Shown: positions 1 through 11,000 of the stretch, one piece after another
Layout: each line of letters begins with the position of its first letter
Numbering within the stretch: position 1 is the stretch's first letter
Source: Neckera pumila
Taxonomy: Eukaryota; Streptophyta; Bryopsida; Hypnales; Neckeraceae
Direction: 5' to 3'
DNA length: 64,000 bases
NCBI GenBank assembly: GCA_963969595.1
Contig: OZ018412.1
Coordinates: 13,518,501-13,582,500, forward strand
The notes under the pieces: generated by a model
Database searches by the model: none
The model's input: the letters and a program-made list of their open reading frames with translations, nothing else
Told to the model about the DNA's origin: nothing
Made by a program: the position numbers and the translations under genes

Positions 1-135
1 GTTGAAAGTAACTATTGAAGTCACTAATTACTCCATAACTACCATTTGAGGGCATTGATTGTGGTCTGAAAAACCACATTGGGGTCATTAGGTGTCCATC
101 ATGGGCCATTGGACCGCAATGGGGTCTTTCACCTT

Positions 136-229
136 AGTATGGAGCACGATTTAGAATGGGGAGCTCGATTTAGTATGGGGAGCTCGATTTAGTATGGATT
201 GCACGATTTAGTATGGGGAGCATGATTGC
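136..229. repeat. 19-bp minisatellite upstream of COG4
   Basis: About 4.5 imperfect tandem copies of a 19-bp unit close to GTATGGGGAGCTCGATTTA. Copies differ at a few positions (ggagcacg, ggagctcg, gattgcacg). It lies 360-450 bp upstream of the COG4 start codon. No function can be read from it. Confidence 0.8.
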
Positions 230-574
230 GAGTTTTCCATGGATTTTGCTTGGCGAGTGTCTTCGAAATCTGTTTGCAGATCCATTTGTTGCTAAATCAA
301 TGAATGCTCAATTCTCGATGCTTAATCTTTGCTTTGTATGCTTTAGTGAGTATACAGTAAGCTTAGATGCAATACCCAGTTCGAGAAGAGAGGAGATGCG
401 CCGCGCTTCGCCTGGCTCGTAGATGGAGTTGTGATCGCGCCCCGCATTGCGTCGCATCGTCTTTTCTTGTCAAATTTTCTTAAGCTTCGGTTCGAAATAT
501 TGATGTAGCGGGCGGTGAAATTTTCGGGAAGGCTCCTGTGGGTTTCGGAGAGAGAATGCTCGAGGTTTTAGACT

Positions 575-584
575 GAAACCCTAA
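575..584 (+). promoter_or_regulatory. Telo-box just before the COG4 start codon
   Basis: The motif GAAACCCTAA ends three bases before the ATG at 588. AAACCCTAA telo-boxes are frequent in promoters and 5' leaders of plant housekeeping genes. The role here is inferred from position only. Confidence 0.5.
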
Positions 585-587
585 GCG

Positions 588-3500
588 ATGGTGTCGGAGG
601 AGGTGCGCACGGCCTCGGCGCCGGTGGTGAACATGCTGGAGCAGATCCGGGCGCTCACGGATGTCGGGGCCATGACGCGCCTGCTCCATGAGTGCATCGC
701 GTACGAGCGCAGCATTGACAACGAGCTGGAAGCTCTGCTGGGGGAGCGGCAAGGGCTGGAGAGGAAGCTCGCGGGGCTGCACCAATCTGCGGAGGTTCTG
801 GAGTTTGTTCGCTCGGATGCGGAGCAGATGCAGCGCAGCGTGTCTTCGACTTGTGATTTGGCGGATCACGTGAGTGGCAAAGTTCGGGAGCTCGATCTGG
901 CGCAGTCTCGGGTGCAGTCCACGCTCGCGAGGATCGATGCCATTGTGGATCGGACGAATTGCATCGACGGAGGGAAGCAGGCTTTGGAGGTCGAGGATTA
1001 TGAGACGGCCGCGAAGTACGTGGAGACGTTCTTGCAGCTGGATTCGGAGTTCCATGACTCTGCCGGTGGTCCTGGTTTAGGGTTTAGTGGGGACACTGGA
1101 GCAGAGCAGCGGAGGTTGATGTTTGAATCGAAGGCGAAGTTAGAGGGCATTATTCGGAAGAAGCTCGCAGCGGCCATCGAGGCGAAGGATCACGCCAATG
1201 TCGTGCGGTTTGTGAAGCTGTATCCCCCTCTGAGGTTGCAGGAGGAGGGACTTCGCTCTTTCGTAGGGTACTTGCGGAAGATTGTTGCAATGCGCGCACT
1301 CGGCGAATATGAAGGCCTTGTCTCGTCTTTAGGAGTCGGGGATATAGGAACAGCGGATTTTGTTGGCATTTTGAACAACATATTTAAGGATGTTGCTTTT
1401 GCAGTCGAGGAGAACGAGGACCTTCTGTTTGATTTGGCTGGAGAAGAAGGCATTGCAGTGGCGATGTTGGAGCTTCAAGACGAGTGCAACACGAGGGGTT
1501 CTTTGATTGTCAAGAAATATATTGAACAGAGAAAGCTTTCAAAGCTGTCGAAAGAGATCGCTCTACACAATAAGAATGATATGACGTTATTGACTGTTGG
1601 TGCCCCTGAAGGACCGGACCCGCGAGAGATGGAAGTGTTTTTGGAGGAGATGATGTTGTTGAGTCAGACGAGTGAGGACTATTTTCATTTTATGGACACG
1701 AAGATGAGGGAGATAGGGGCTGCCGGTGGAAAACTGAGCCCAAGGGAGCCAAGTACCTTTAAGGCAGGAAGCTTTGGCCTGTCAGTGCAGGAGCTGGTTG
1801 GGTACTACATTGTGCTGGAGCAGTACTTCATGAGCGAGAACGTGAAGAAGGCTATCAAGATTGACGAGCTTGTGGCAGATGGAATGACCACTTCTATGGT
1901 AGATGACGTTTTCTACGTCCTGCAGAGCTGCACCAGGCGAGCGATTTCCACCACCAACCTTCTATCTGTTCTGCAGATTATCGATCACGCTGCTGGACTC
2001 CTGAATGACGATTTTAGCGAGGCATTGGAACGAAAAATTCGTGAACCCAGTCTGTTCTTGAAGATCTTTTCTGCAGGTATAGCAGTGCTGAAGGCGGGCA
2101 TTGAAGCCTCCACAGCTCTTAATAACGTGGATGTGAGTGCGGAGTACGTAGGAAAGCTTAAGCATGACATTGAGGAGCATTCTTTTGAGGTGAGGTACTC
2201 ATATCTATTAGAAAAACTGTTGCACTTTTTCCTTCAAGGGCTTAGCATGGCTGTAAAGAAATTTTGGCACGGTTCTAGTATGGGGGCCCCGGCGATTCAG
2301 ATGATAAACCCATAAAAAAAACCCGGGTAGTGCGTAAGTAAAAACAGATTAGTTGAGACCCCCGCATCGCGGTTTTTTCCTCGTCTGAATCGCGGGGGAC
2401 CTATGCTAGGACCGTGCCGACATTTTAAATTTTAAATCCCGTCACTGTTCAGCAAATCAGTGTTGCTAGTTCATCACTGTTGTCCTGACTTTTTGGCGTT
2501 TGAGAGTTGATGTAGACCGAAGATATAGTCGGCATTGATGTTTTTTTTAGAAGAACTAGATAGACAAGTGTGTACTTCTGTTGGGACTTGGATCAAGAAG
2601 TGCAGGAAGCGGCTTGGAGTTAAACTTCCCATCTTTGGTTGCTATCGATTGCATCTTTTATAAGGGAGGTCTTTGAAGTGAAGCGACGATGTATTCAATA
2701 CAGACTGCATTGCGGAATTGTCTGTAAGGATGTAGCGTTCCATCCTGACTTAGTGTGCGTCACCGTTTGCAGACATTCTTTGGACCTGGAGAAAGGGAAA
2801 AGGTGAAGTCCGCTTTACGAGAACTTGAGGACATAGGAAACCGCTACAAACATATCGGAAACCAAGGATTGGAACATTTGACTAATAGCATCACTCCAAG
2901 ATTGCGAAATCTTCTTGATGTGGTCAGCATCGTGAACCTTGCCTTTTAGAGAATCTTTTTTCAAAAGCTCCAGCTGGCCCCGATTCGGTCCATTCGTGAC
3001 CATGCTAACCATCATTCAACCAGTTCATTGCCTGCTTGCTTGTTTTAGACCTATTTTTTGATTCATGCTGGCTCTATCTTGCACTTGTAATGCGACCATG
3101 TTCTAAGACTTGTATGAAAGGTAGGTTCATGGTCTACATCGTTTCCATGCTTGTCGAGGCATGCTAATCGGCATCACCTGATGTCTGTTTATTGGTGGAC
3201 AGGTTGGAACAGTAAGCTATGAGCTGACTGAAGCACATTATGCTGAGAACGAGGTTAGTGACCCTTGGGTCCAGAAGCTGTTACACGCCGTTGACATCAC
3301 AGTCGCATGGTTACAGCCTCTCCTGACAACAAACAATTATGACTCGCTGGTGCATCTGATTATTGACACGTTAGTGAAACGACTCGAGGTCCTAATGACA
3401 CAAAAACGGTTCAATCAACTTGGAGGTCTTCAGCTAGATCGGGACGCTCGAACACTGGTTGGTCACTTTTCAGCTATGACCCAACGAACAGTACGTGACA

Positions 3501-3682
3501 AGTTTGCTCGTCTTACACAGATGGCTACAATCCTAAACTTGGAGAGGGTGTCGGAAATTCTAGATTACTGGGGTGACAACTCCGGGCCTATGACATGGCG
3601 CCTTACTCCTGCTGAAGTCCGCCGAGTGCTTGGACTCCGGGTTGATTTCAAGCCTGAAGTAATAGCCGCTCTGAAGCTGTAA
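588..3682 (+). CDS. COG4: Conserved oligomeric Golgi complex subunit 4 (COG4)
   Basis: Three exons: 588-2189, 2773-2922 and 3203-3682. All joins are phase 0 with GT-AG borders, giving 743 aa, close to the usual plant COG4 length of about 740. COG4 is a core subunit of lobe A of the COG tether, which captures retrograde vesicles at the Golgi with SNAREs and SM proteins. Visible signatures are an N-terminal helical, coiled-coil-rich region (RQGLERKLAGLHQSAEVL), the middle COG4 domain, and a strongly conserved C-terminal block containing KRFNQLGGLQLDRDART, TVRDKFARLTQMATILNL and PMTWRLTPAEVRRVLGLRV, ending IAALKL. The ATG at 588 begins MVSEEVRTAS and follows a telo-box. Exon 1 is unusually long; an overlapping antisense reading frame at 480-1055 is a shadow. 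The exon 2 donor (GTCAGC) is weak but is required by the conserved LDVVGTVSYELTE junction. The gene converges on the LIM gene downstream. Confidence 0.95.
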
Positions 3683-4364
3683 TATGCATCCTCACATTAT
3701 GTAAGACCTATTCTCATACCTCTTGCTTACAGTGCTTACCAACGCTACTGACTGACGTGCGGCTAGAACCATCCTGCTTTAGTACTGATGTGTGCCTTAA
3801 GCACATATTTTAGCTTCTTAGAACAGATAATTTGTTACCGTACTCCAGATTCTTTTAAAGTGAAGATGCAGCTCTGCTTTTTTATTTGTAATAAAAAATA
3901 AATGAATCGAGTTGAGGTTAAAGTTGAATGCATGTTATTTCTAGTCTACCTGTTGCATTTTCTATGAAGCTGCGATCACACTAACTCCGTGTTTCGAGTG
4001 GGCTCTTGCCTACACTAAACGAACAAATTTTTGATATCCTCAACCAGAAGATGGTCCGTGTCAAGAGCGCACCTACTCTCTATGATACTCTGCGACACGT
4101 CTCTGATACATCTGCAGATCAATCCTGCGGTTTGATGCACTTGGAATTATGCAGAGGCTTGTATCCATTCTCCACAGCTCTTGCGTCAAACCCAGGAATA
4201 AGCAAAGATGTCCTGGAAAAATGCACTTGTATCACGTTAGTCAGCTTTGCCTAGGCATGTTGTTTGTTTGCGCAGATAGACCAAAAAATTCCCCAAGCCG
4301 TAGTTCTGAACCCAAGATTATAATGCCCTTATTGAGTCATTTATCATGCAAATGATCAGGGAAA
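3683..4364. other. Convergent 3' intergenic spacer, COG4 / LIM
   Basis: This 680-bp stretch separates two converging genes and presumably holds both 3' UTRs and polyadenylation signals (AATAAA-like runs near 3890-3902). I see no coding sequence or structured RNA. Confidence 0.5.
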
Positions 4365-6900
4365 TCAGAGGAGGGAACAAGGACTTCGTGTGCTTGCATT
4401 GCTAGTAGTTGGTTTCATGGACGGCGTCTTGGTGAGCTGACTGTAATTCCCCTTCTCCTTGAAGAGCTGATCATAGTGATGCTTGCAGTATAACCTCCCT
4501 TCTAAAGACGCGTAGTTGGAGATGCTGATGGTACAGCTCCCATGCGAGCATTTGAAGCAGCTTTTATGGTACGGTAGATCCTCTACTGTTGTCTGTCATC
4601 ACTTCCATCAGCCCCCAACAGTGGAAAAGACTCAATCCCGAGAAACAATAAGCGTATGTAACCCAATTGAAGCCTGTTTATGTAGAAGTAGCAATAAGCA
4701 TTGGGTACAAAGAGCATGATTATCTTAATTTTGTCCTTCCCTTTGGACCCTTGATTCAGCACAATTAAACAAGATCCAACTGTTTAACACTAAGAGTGAA
4801 TATACATCCTTGTCATGGAAATAGCATTCCTTGCCATGGTGTGGCATATTACCTCTTACAAAAATGCTCTATTTTCATGTTCTAGATTTAAGCTATAGAA
4901 AAAAGAACTAAGCATGCAAAAGATAGATGATCACCTTTTCAAGGAGGTAGACAATTTTGCCACAAGCGACACATTTTTCTTGTGTCCCTGCAAATAGTAG
5001 GCTTGTCGCTTTGGATGATGTCTTGTTCTCCAACATCCAAGGCCTAGAAATGTTAATACATGAATGATGAAAATTGACAACTTATACAAGTGCAAGCATT
5101 TCATCTCAAGCAATAATTACAATAAAAATGCATTCAAATTCCATATCATTTTTGAGTTTTTTAGGCATACTTTAAATTAGGGCCCTAGCATCTTGAAATT
5201 GTAAAAGCCATTTGAAACTAGAATCACTATTTTGCTTTTACAAGCATTTGACAACTAGTAATTAATAATAGGCATTAAACATAGTCTTGGGCAATTCCAA
5301 AAAAGGAGATACATCTTCCCTATTGCTTAAGAATGTCATGGTAAAACAGTATTTGAAGTCAAAGAGAGTAGAATGAATCACACCTGGAACCTCTCAGAAG
5401 TAGGCCTCCTCATTATTCCTATCCCATATAAGAAAAAAATTATACAAGTTTCAAAATACAATGCATAAAATTAGAAAGAAGGACAAATCTTGCAAATCAA
5501 TACCAAAAAAAACATAAATACAAAAAAGAGATAGAATAACCCTCAAAGTGTCCAATAGCAACAGCATCAAAAGCCTTCAATTCATTTATGTACTCCAATA
5601 ACATTCTTTAGTTCTTGTAAGAGCATACTTGTAACTTTGAAAATTGAATTCCACATTGCACTTTGATTGACCTAAGATTGGCTAGTTTTCTAAGTTTGGA
5701 TTCATCTAAGGAGAAAACATCCAAAACCATCCAAAACCATCCATATATCCATTCTTGAGAAGCAAACTTCTACTGACAATGTCCCCCAAAGTGCAATTCA
5801 ACTGTTCCCATACATGAAAAGGTGTCTCCAACTATGCTAAATTGCTTATTTTGACAATTTTGAGTGTTTTCACCTTAGTCCCACAAAACTCCTATTAATC
5901 AAGTTCCCGCTCTTTGCTACTTCATTAATGTCAAATTAGCAAACCTTCATGCAATCTTTGTGCAATCTTTAGGCAAACTTCATTCAAACCAAACTTTGAT
6001 GGACTCAGAATCATGGATTTTGATTCTTTTCTTCCTTGTTGCAAAGCCCTTGTAGAGATCTCACCTGGCTGATCGAAACTCTTCTCGAAGCTCCCCGTCA
6101 GTTTGAAGAGCTGGTCAAAATGAGGTTTGCAATAGAGTGTTCCTTCCAATGACGCATAATTCCCCAACTGGAGTGCAAAGAAACGCAGTAAATGAGTGCA
6201 TGAAAATGCAAATCAGTAAGTCATTGACTCTTTGCAAAAAAACATCGATCAGCTCTCTCTCCGCACATAAAAGCAAGCCCTAATTCTGCTCTTTCGATTC
6301 TTTCTCTTGCAGTGCTGTGACGAAAGCATTTGCAAATGGGTACAATTGCTTGAGACTTGAAATCCGAATACCCAAATTCCATAGCTTTGAAACGACCCAC
6401 ATGATTACTGTAGAAGCTTATCGGTTTTGCACAATGCTAACCTAATATTCATTTGAATTTCCCCAAGATCAGTGAAGAACATGGCATGTGTTGGTAGAAA
6501 TACGTGAAGAACATGGCTGTGTCCCTGTTGCGCTGGCTCAGTTTTTGAGAAAGCCTTTACTCAATTCTTCTTCCCAGTCACTGTAAATATTGCTTTCTGT
6601 CAATGCAACGTTACCTCCAGAACTACGTAATAAAAATTGCAGAAAAGAATGTCCCATACGAATTACCGAAGACTGATGGAAAACATGAGGCGCTTGTGAA
6701 TCTACAGAGGATGCCAGAGAGATGGAAGAGTGTTTTAGGGTTCAAAGACGCAATGCAATGACCTTGAGCGTGCCCGAGCAGTGGTGGCACCGGAAGCACG
6801 ACTTGTGATACACAATCCCATCGGCTCGCAACTGATCCACCAAGTACACCGTCTTGTCGCACTTTCGGCACTTGGGCTGGATCACCGTTAGCGCCATCAT
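4365..6900 (-). CDS. Plant two-LIM-domain (WLIM/PLIM-type) actin-bundling protein
   Basis: Exons recognised on the minus strand: 6900-6763, 6167-6065, 4987-4935 and 4592-4365 (stop TGA 4365-4367). LIM1 spans exons 1-2 and has perfect spacing: C11-x2-C14-x17-H32-x2-C35-x2-C38-x2-C41-x17-C59-x2-H62. LIM2 spans the last two exons: CVAC-x17-H-x2-C-x2-C-x4-C-x15-C-x2-H, the typical plant LIM2 pattern. The exact x17 spacing confirms the splice between GAAAAG and ACAACAG. Plant proteins of this kind bind and bundle actin filaments and can also enter the nucleus. The usual inter-LIM linker of roughly 25-35 residues, ending in GTQEKC, is missing: exon 2 and the GTQEKC exon join in phase 1, giving only about 173 aa. 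A phase-1/phase-1 linker exon may hide in the AT-rich 4988-6064 interval. The start MMAL was chosen over an ATG nine codons upstream by family resemblance. It is divergent to CLPX. Confidence 0.85.
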
Positions 6901-8042
6901 GACGTACGGTGAGTTTGTTTCGTTCAATCGAACAATTAAGTTAGTCTACGCTTTGAATTGATTTCACATATCGGCTTCACTCGACCCGTTCATCGCTGCC
7001 ATTCTTTCAATTTCAAGCTTTCACATATTTGATCTGCGTGGCGCATCAACGCAAAGCGCCAAGAGGTGCACATTCAAAGGGTGGCAAGCCATCTAAACGT
7101 CGCTTTGCGTGCTTTCAATTCACTTCCAGGGACATGACGAACATCAGACTTGATTGGTAACCCTAAATTGGCGGCTCAGTTAGCCCTTTGCTATCGTCGT
7201 CATCGTATTACATGAGCGTGATCCAAACAGAAAATTGCATAGAATATTCGGCAGTGCGTCAACATTCAATAGAGATCCTTAGAGAGGTCAGTGATGCGCG
7301 AATTACTGACGTAGGAAGGTGTAGGTCCCGCAGTGTTTGTTGTCTACTGTTGACTGGTTATTCTTATCTTATCTTATTTATACATATTTTTGGTACAAAA
7401 ATAAGATGTTCAATTGCAAAAAGTGCGGTGGATTCATTTTCATTTTCGAATTTAGTTTTCCAGAGTTTCTTATTGATCGCGCAAATTTCGGAGGACGGAG
7501 TTGCTGGTCTGCTTTGTACGTGTTCTCCATCTCAGCGGGATTCTACCTTTAGCATCTACAGTAGGCGATCATCGGGATTGTTTGTGTCTTGAGGTTGAGG
7601 AGCAGGCGAGGAATTGAAGAAATTCTGTTATTGCGAGTGAATTGGGACCTGCGAGTGGTCGGGAGGTGCGATTGTTTTCCGCGTGCCAATGTTAGAGGTG
7701 AATTGAGACTCGCGTGTGATCGGACTTCAGGTTTTGAATTGCAGGAGGGGGATATGAAGGCGGTGTGGTGGACGTCTCTCTTCAGCGTGTCAGAAGTGGA
7801 AATCGGGTTCCTACACGGGCGAAATTGAGATGATAGTGTGATACTCGCGCCTGATCAGCAGTAGTGAATTAGGGTTTGATTTTTTAGTTGGAGAGTATTT
7901 GACGAAAGGCTCTCTTCGCGTGTCAGAAATTCAATTTGAGTTCGTGCACGGGCGAATTAAAGAGGTTCGAATGATAGTGTGTGACACTCGCGCTTAGCAG
8001 AGTGATTTAGGGTTTGACGTTTTAGTCTTCGTTCGAGACATC
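6901..8042. promoter_or_regulatory. Bidirectional spacer between LIM and CLPX, with duplicated unit
   Basis: The 1.14-kb spacer separates divergent genes. An AACCCTAA telo-box lies near 7160 on the LIM side, and TTAGGGTTT motifs at 7869-7877 and 8006-8015 on the CLPX side. About 7780-7885 is imperfectly repeated at 7913-8025, with a period of 133-138 bp. The repeat shares cgtgtcagaa, cacgggcgaa, atgatagtgtg, acactcgcgc and ttagggtttga blocks. Short reading frames between 7188 and 7828 show no recognisable product and probably belong to the 5' leader. Confidence 0.6.
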
Positions 8043-11000
8043 ATGGCCACTGTGAAATGGAGGAGGTTTAGCGATGTGGTGGCGAATAGCCATGGACGAC
8101 AAGGAATCAGTGCTGTAAGCGCGCGCGGTCGTCTTCCTCCTCCACCGCCGACCACCTCCGTGGTGCCGTCCGTCCCCAACCACGTCCACAATTTCCTCGC
8201 GTCATTGCCATTTGCCACCACGTTTCGAGGTCCCGACACCGAAGTGGGGTGGGGAAAGCAGCAAGGGGCGAATTTTCACGAAGGCAGAGGGCGACGCGGG
8301 GGAGAGCCACAAAAGGGTTTGCCGCTCGCCATTTGCGCGAGCTGCGGCACGCCATTCGCGGCCTCCGTCGCCTCCATTTACCCGATCTCCGACTCCGTCA
8401 TCACATGTGCCAACTGCGGGGCCTTGGACACGCTCGTGATCGTTCGTCCGCCTTCGACGAGACCTGATTCCGCGTTGTCGGTGTTGGAGAATGCGCAGTT
8501 GCGTGATACCGTGCTGCGCGTTTCGCGATGGCAATCGAGCAGGCAGGTTCCTTGGCAAGCTGGAAATTCACCGCCAAATTCTTCACCTCCAGTGGCGGTG
8601 CAGTCGCCTCCTGGTCCTCCTTACTCTCCGAATACGAATCTCGTCCGAGCTCACCTTAATACTGGAGGTGGCTCCGGAGGTGGCGGGGGATATGGTTCTC
8701 GCGGCGACTCGTGGGGAGGTGCTTCGCTCGGGAAGGAGCTGCCCACTCCTCGCGAAATCTCGCAAGCTCTGGATAAGTTTGTTGTGGGCCAGGAACGGGC
8801 CAAAAAGGCATGTCTTCTCTTCTCTTCTCTTCTCTTCTCTTCACTTCCTTTTTTTTCATTCCCTTACTGGGTCATCTCCAGTGATCTCACAGAGCGGACG
8901 TCTTGTTGTCCAAATATGCGGCGGATTGTGGATGTGTGTGGATGTTTGTGCTTTTTCCTCATCGTGTGTGTACAATTGCTTAAATCACTGAGTCGTCTTA
9001 CACGAACGGTGCTTACGGTCTGTCTGTTGTCAACCAATAACGAAAGATTTGGAAGCATCCACTTTGTGATATGAGAGTATAAGCCAGCGTACATCAAACA
9101 ACCTCTTGGCTACCCATTTGCTTCAAAATTATGTCACTGGGTTAATGTTGGAATTTAGAGCTACAAATCCTACACAATTTTGTATGACATGGAATGCAAT
9201 TTGTACCGAAACAAGTGTCATGGTTTGACCTGTAATTTCTTAGGTGTTAAATCCATATGCAGCGGCATGTTGAAGGCTGTAGCTAGGGTTTATCAGCTAG
9301 TGGTCCGATTTTGCTTATTTGCAGATATTGTCGGTGGCAGTCTACAACCACTACAAGCGCATCTATTTTGAGTCCCTGCAAAAGGGCAATGTAAAGTCTA
9401 CTGATGAAGGGTATGCTCATTCGATCCGATTCACTCATATTTTTTATTAGACAGCATGTTTTGATGCCAAATGGGTTATGTTCAAGATTTCATCTTTTGG
9501 TTCCGGTTGACACCGATTACGCACTTCTGAGAGTAGCATTTAAAATATCGAAAGATTTCTTGCTTCATCGTTCTATATCTCAAAATTAAATGCTCTTTGA
9601 GCGTTTATGTCGTATTGTACTTTTTGTCTTGACATTTAAGGAAGAATTGCACTGTATGAGCAGTCCAGAAATTGAAATTAACCCGAGATCTGGATGCGCA
9701 GGTTTTCTGGCCTCAGCTTCGATTTTTCTGAAGTTGAAAGTGAAGAGAAGGATGGTGTAGAGTTGGAGAAGAGCAATGTCCTTCTGATGGGTCCCACTGG
9801 ATCTGGTTTGTATAAATCTCTTTGTATTGGTTTTCTGGCAAAATAAAAATTTGTGATTCTTTTGTCAAGAGCATCCTCTCTACTCCTAGTTGTGTGTTTA
9901 CAGCATTGATTCGAAGAGACTCATTGTCTCTGGTTTCTGTTTTGCAGGCAAAACCTTGCTAGCCAAAACCTTGGCTAGATTTGTAAATGTCCCGTTTGTG
10001 ATTGCGGATGCTACAACACTCACCCAGGTAATTGCTCGAGTCTCTATAAATTATGTGTGATCATAATCATAGAGATCTTCTGGTTCATTTCCTGAATCTA
10101 TTAGTTATTGCTTGCCGCCATCTTTTGGAACAGAGCTGTAGTCGTTTTACGTTGTATATTTGTTCGAAGAAGGAATTTTACGCAATGTGGTTGTGCAGGC
10201 CGGATACGTGGGTGAGGATGTGGAATCTATCTTATACAAGTTGTTGATGGTAAGTACCTGAAATGGCTTCTTGTGTTCACAGCACAACCTGAATTGGACA
10301 AACTTTTAGTTCTTATACGTCCACGTTGAGCTTGTAAGACTGATGAGCATTTTTGACTTTATTTTCAGGCAGCTGAATTTAATGTCTCAGCCGCTCAACA
10401 GGGAATTGTTTACATTGATGAGGTTGACAAAATTACAAAGAAGGTATGTTAGTTTCGTCTGAAAAGTATCCAGCTGAAAACAACACTATGGTCAGCAACT
10501 CAGCATCGATCATTGCCTTCAAAATTGTTGGTAATTAGTGCTAGAATGCAGCGTCCAAGTCTTTCGTTATTTCTCTTTTGTAGGTGCGCATCGGTTGTTC
10601 TCTATCCTGGTGGTGTGTTATATGACTGATTCAAGTGCTTCATCTTTCAGGCGGAAAATATGAACATCAGCAGGGATGTTTCTGGTGAAGGAGTACAGCA
10701 GGCACTTTTGAAGATGCTAGAGGGAACTGTACGCTCCATTTCCTCTCTTAATATCTTCGGGTGTTCAAAATGAGGCTGTGGTAGCATAGCTTACGTTTGG
10801 AGCTCAAGGTTACTTGGAGATAATCCTCCCTGCCGTATTGAATTTTTGCTATAATTTTGTTCAGTAAATGAGTCTGCTTTGCTACAGGTCGTGAACGTGC
10901 CAGAAAAAGGAGCTCGGAAACACCCACGTGGAGATCATATTCAGGTGCCTCATGCCTAGAGCATCTTGTGATTTTTTCCTCTGTTTTTGATACCCTCCTA

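Noticed and set aside
480..1055. 191-codon minus-strand frame overlapping COG4 exon 1
   Set aside because: It is the antisense shadow of a conserved coding exon and shows Arg/Leu/His-rich composition typical of such shadows.
2190..2315. Continuation of the COG4 frame past 2189
   Set aside because: The conserved C-terminus resumes only at 2773, and GTGAGG at 2190 is a good donor; the extra residues match nothing in the family.
8107..8859. Several frames on both strands within CLPX exon 1
   Set aside because: All overlap the well-supported ClpX N-terminal exon in other frames.
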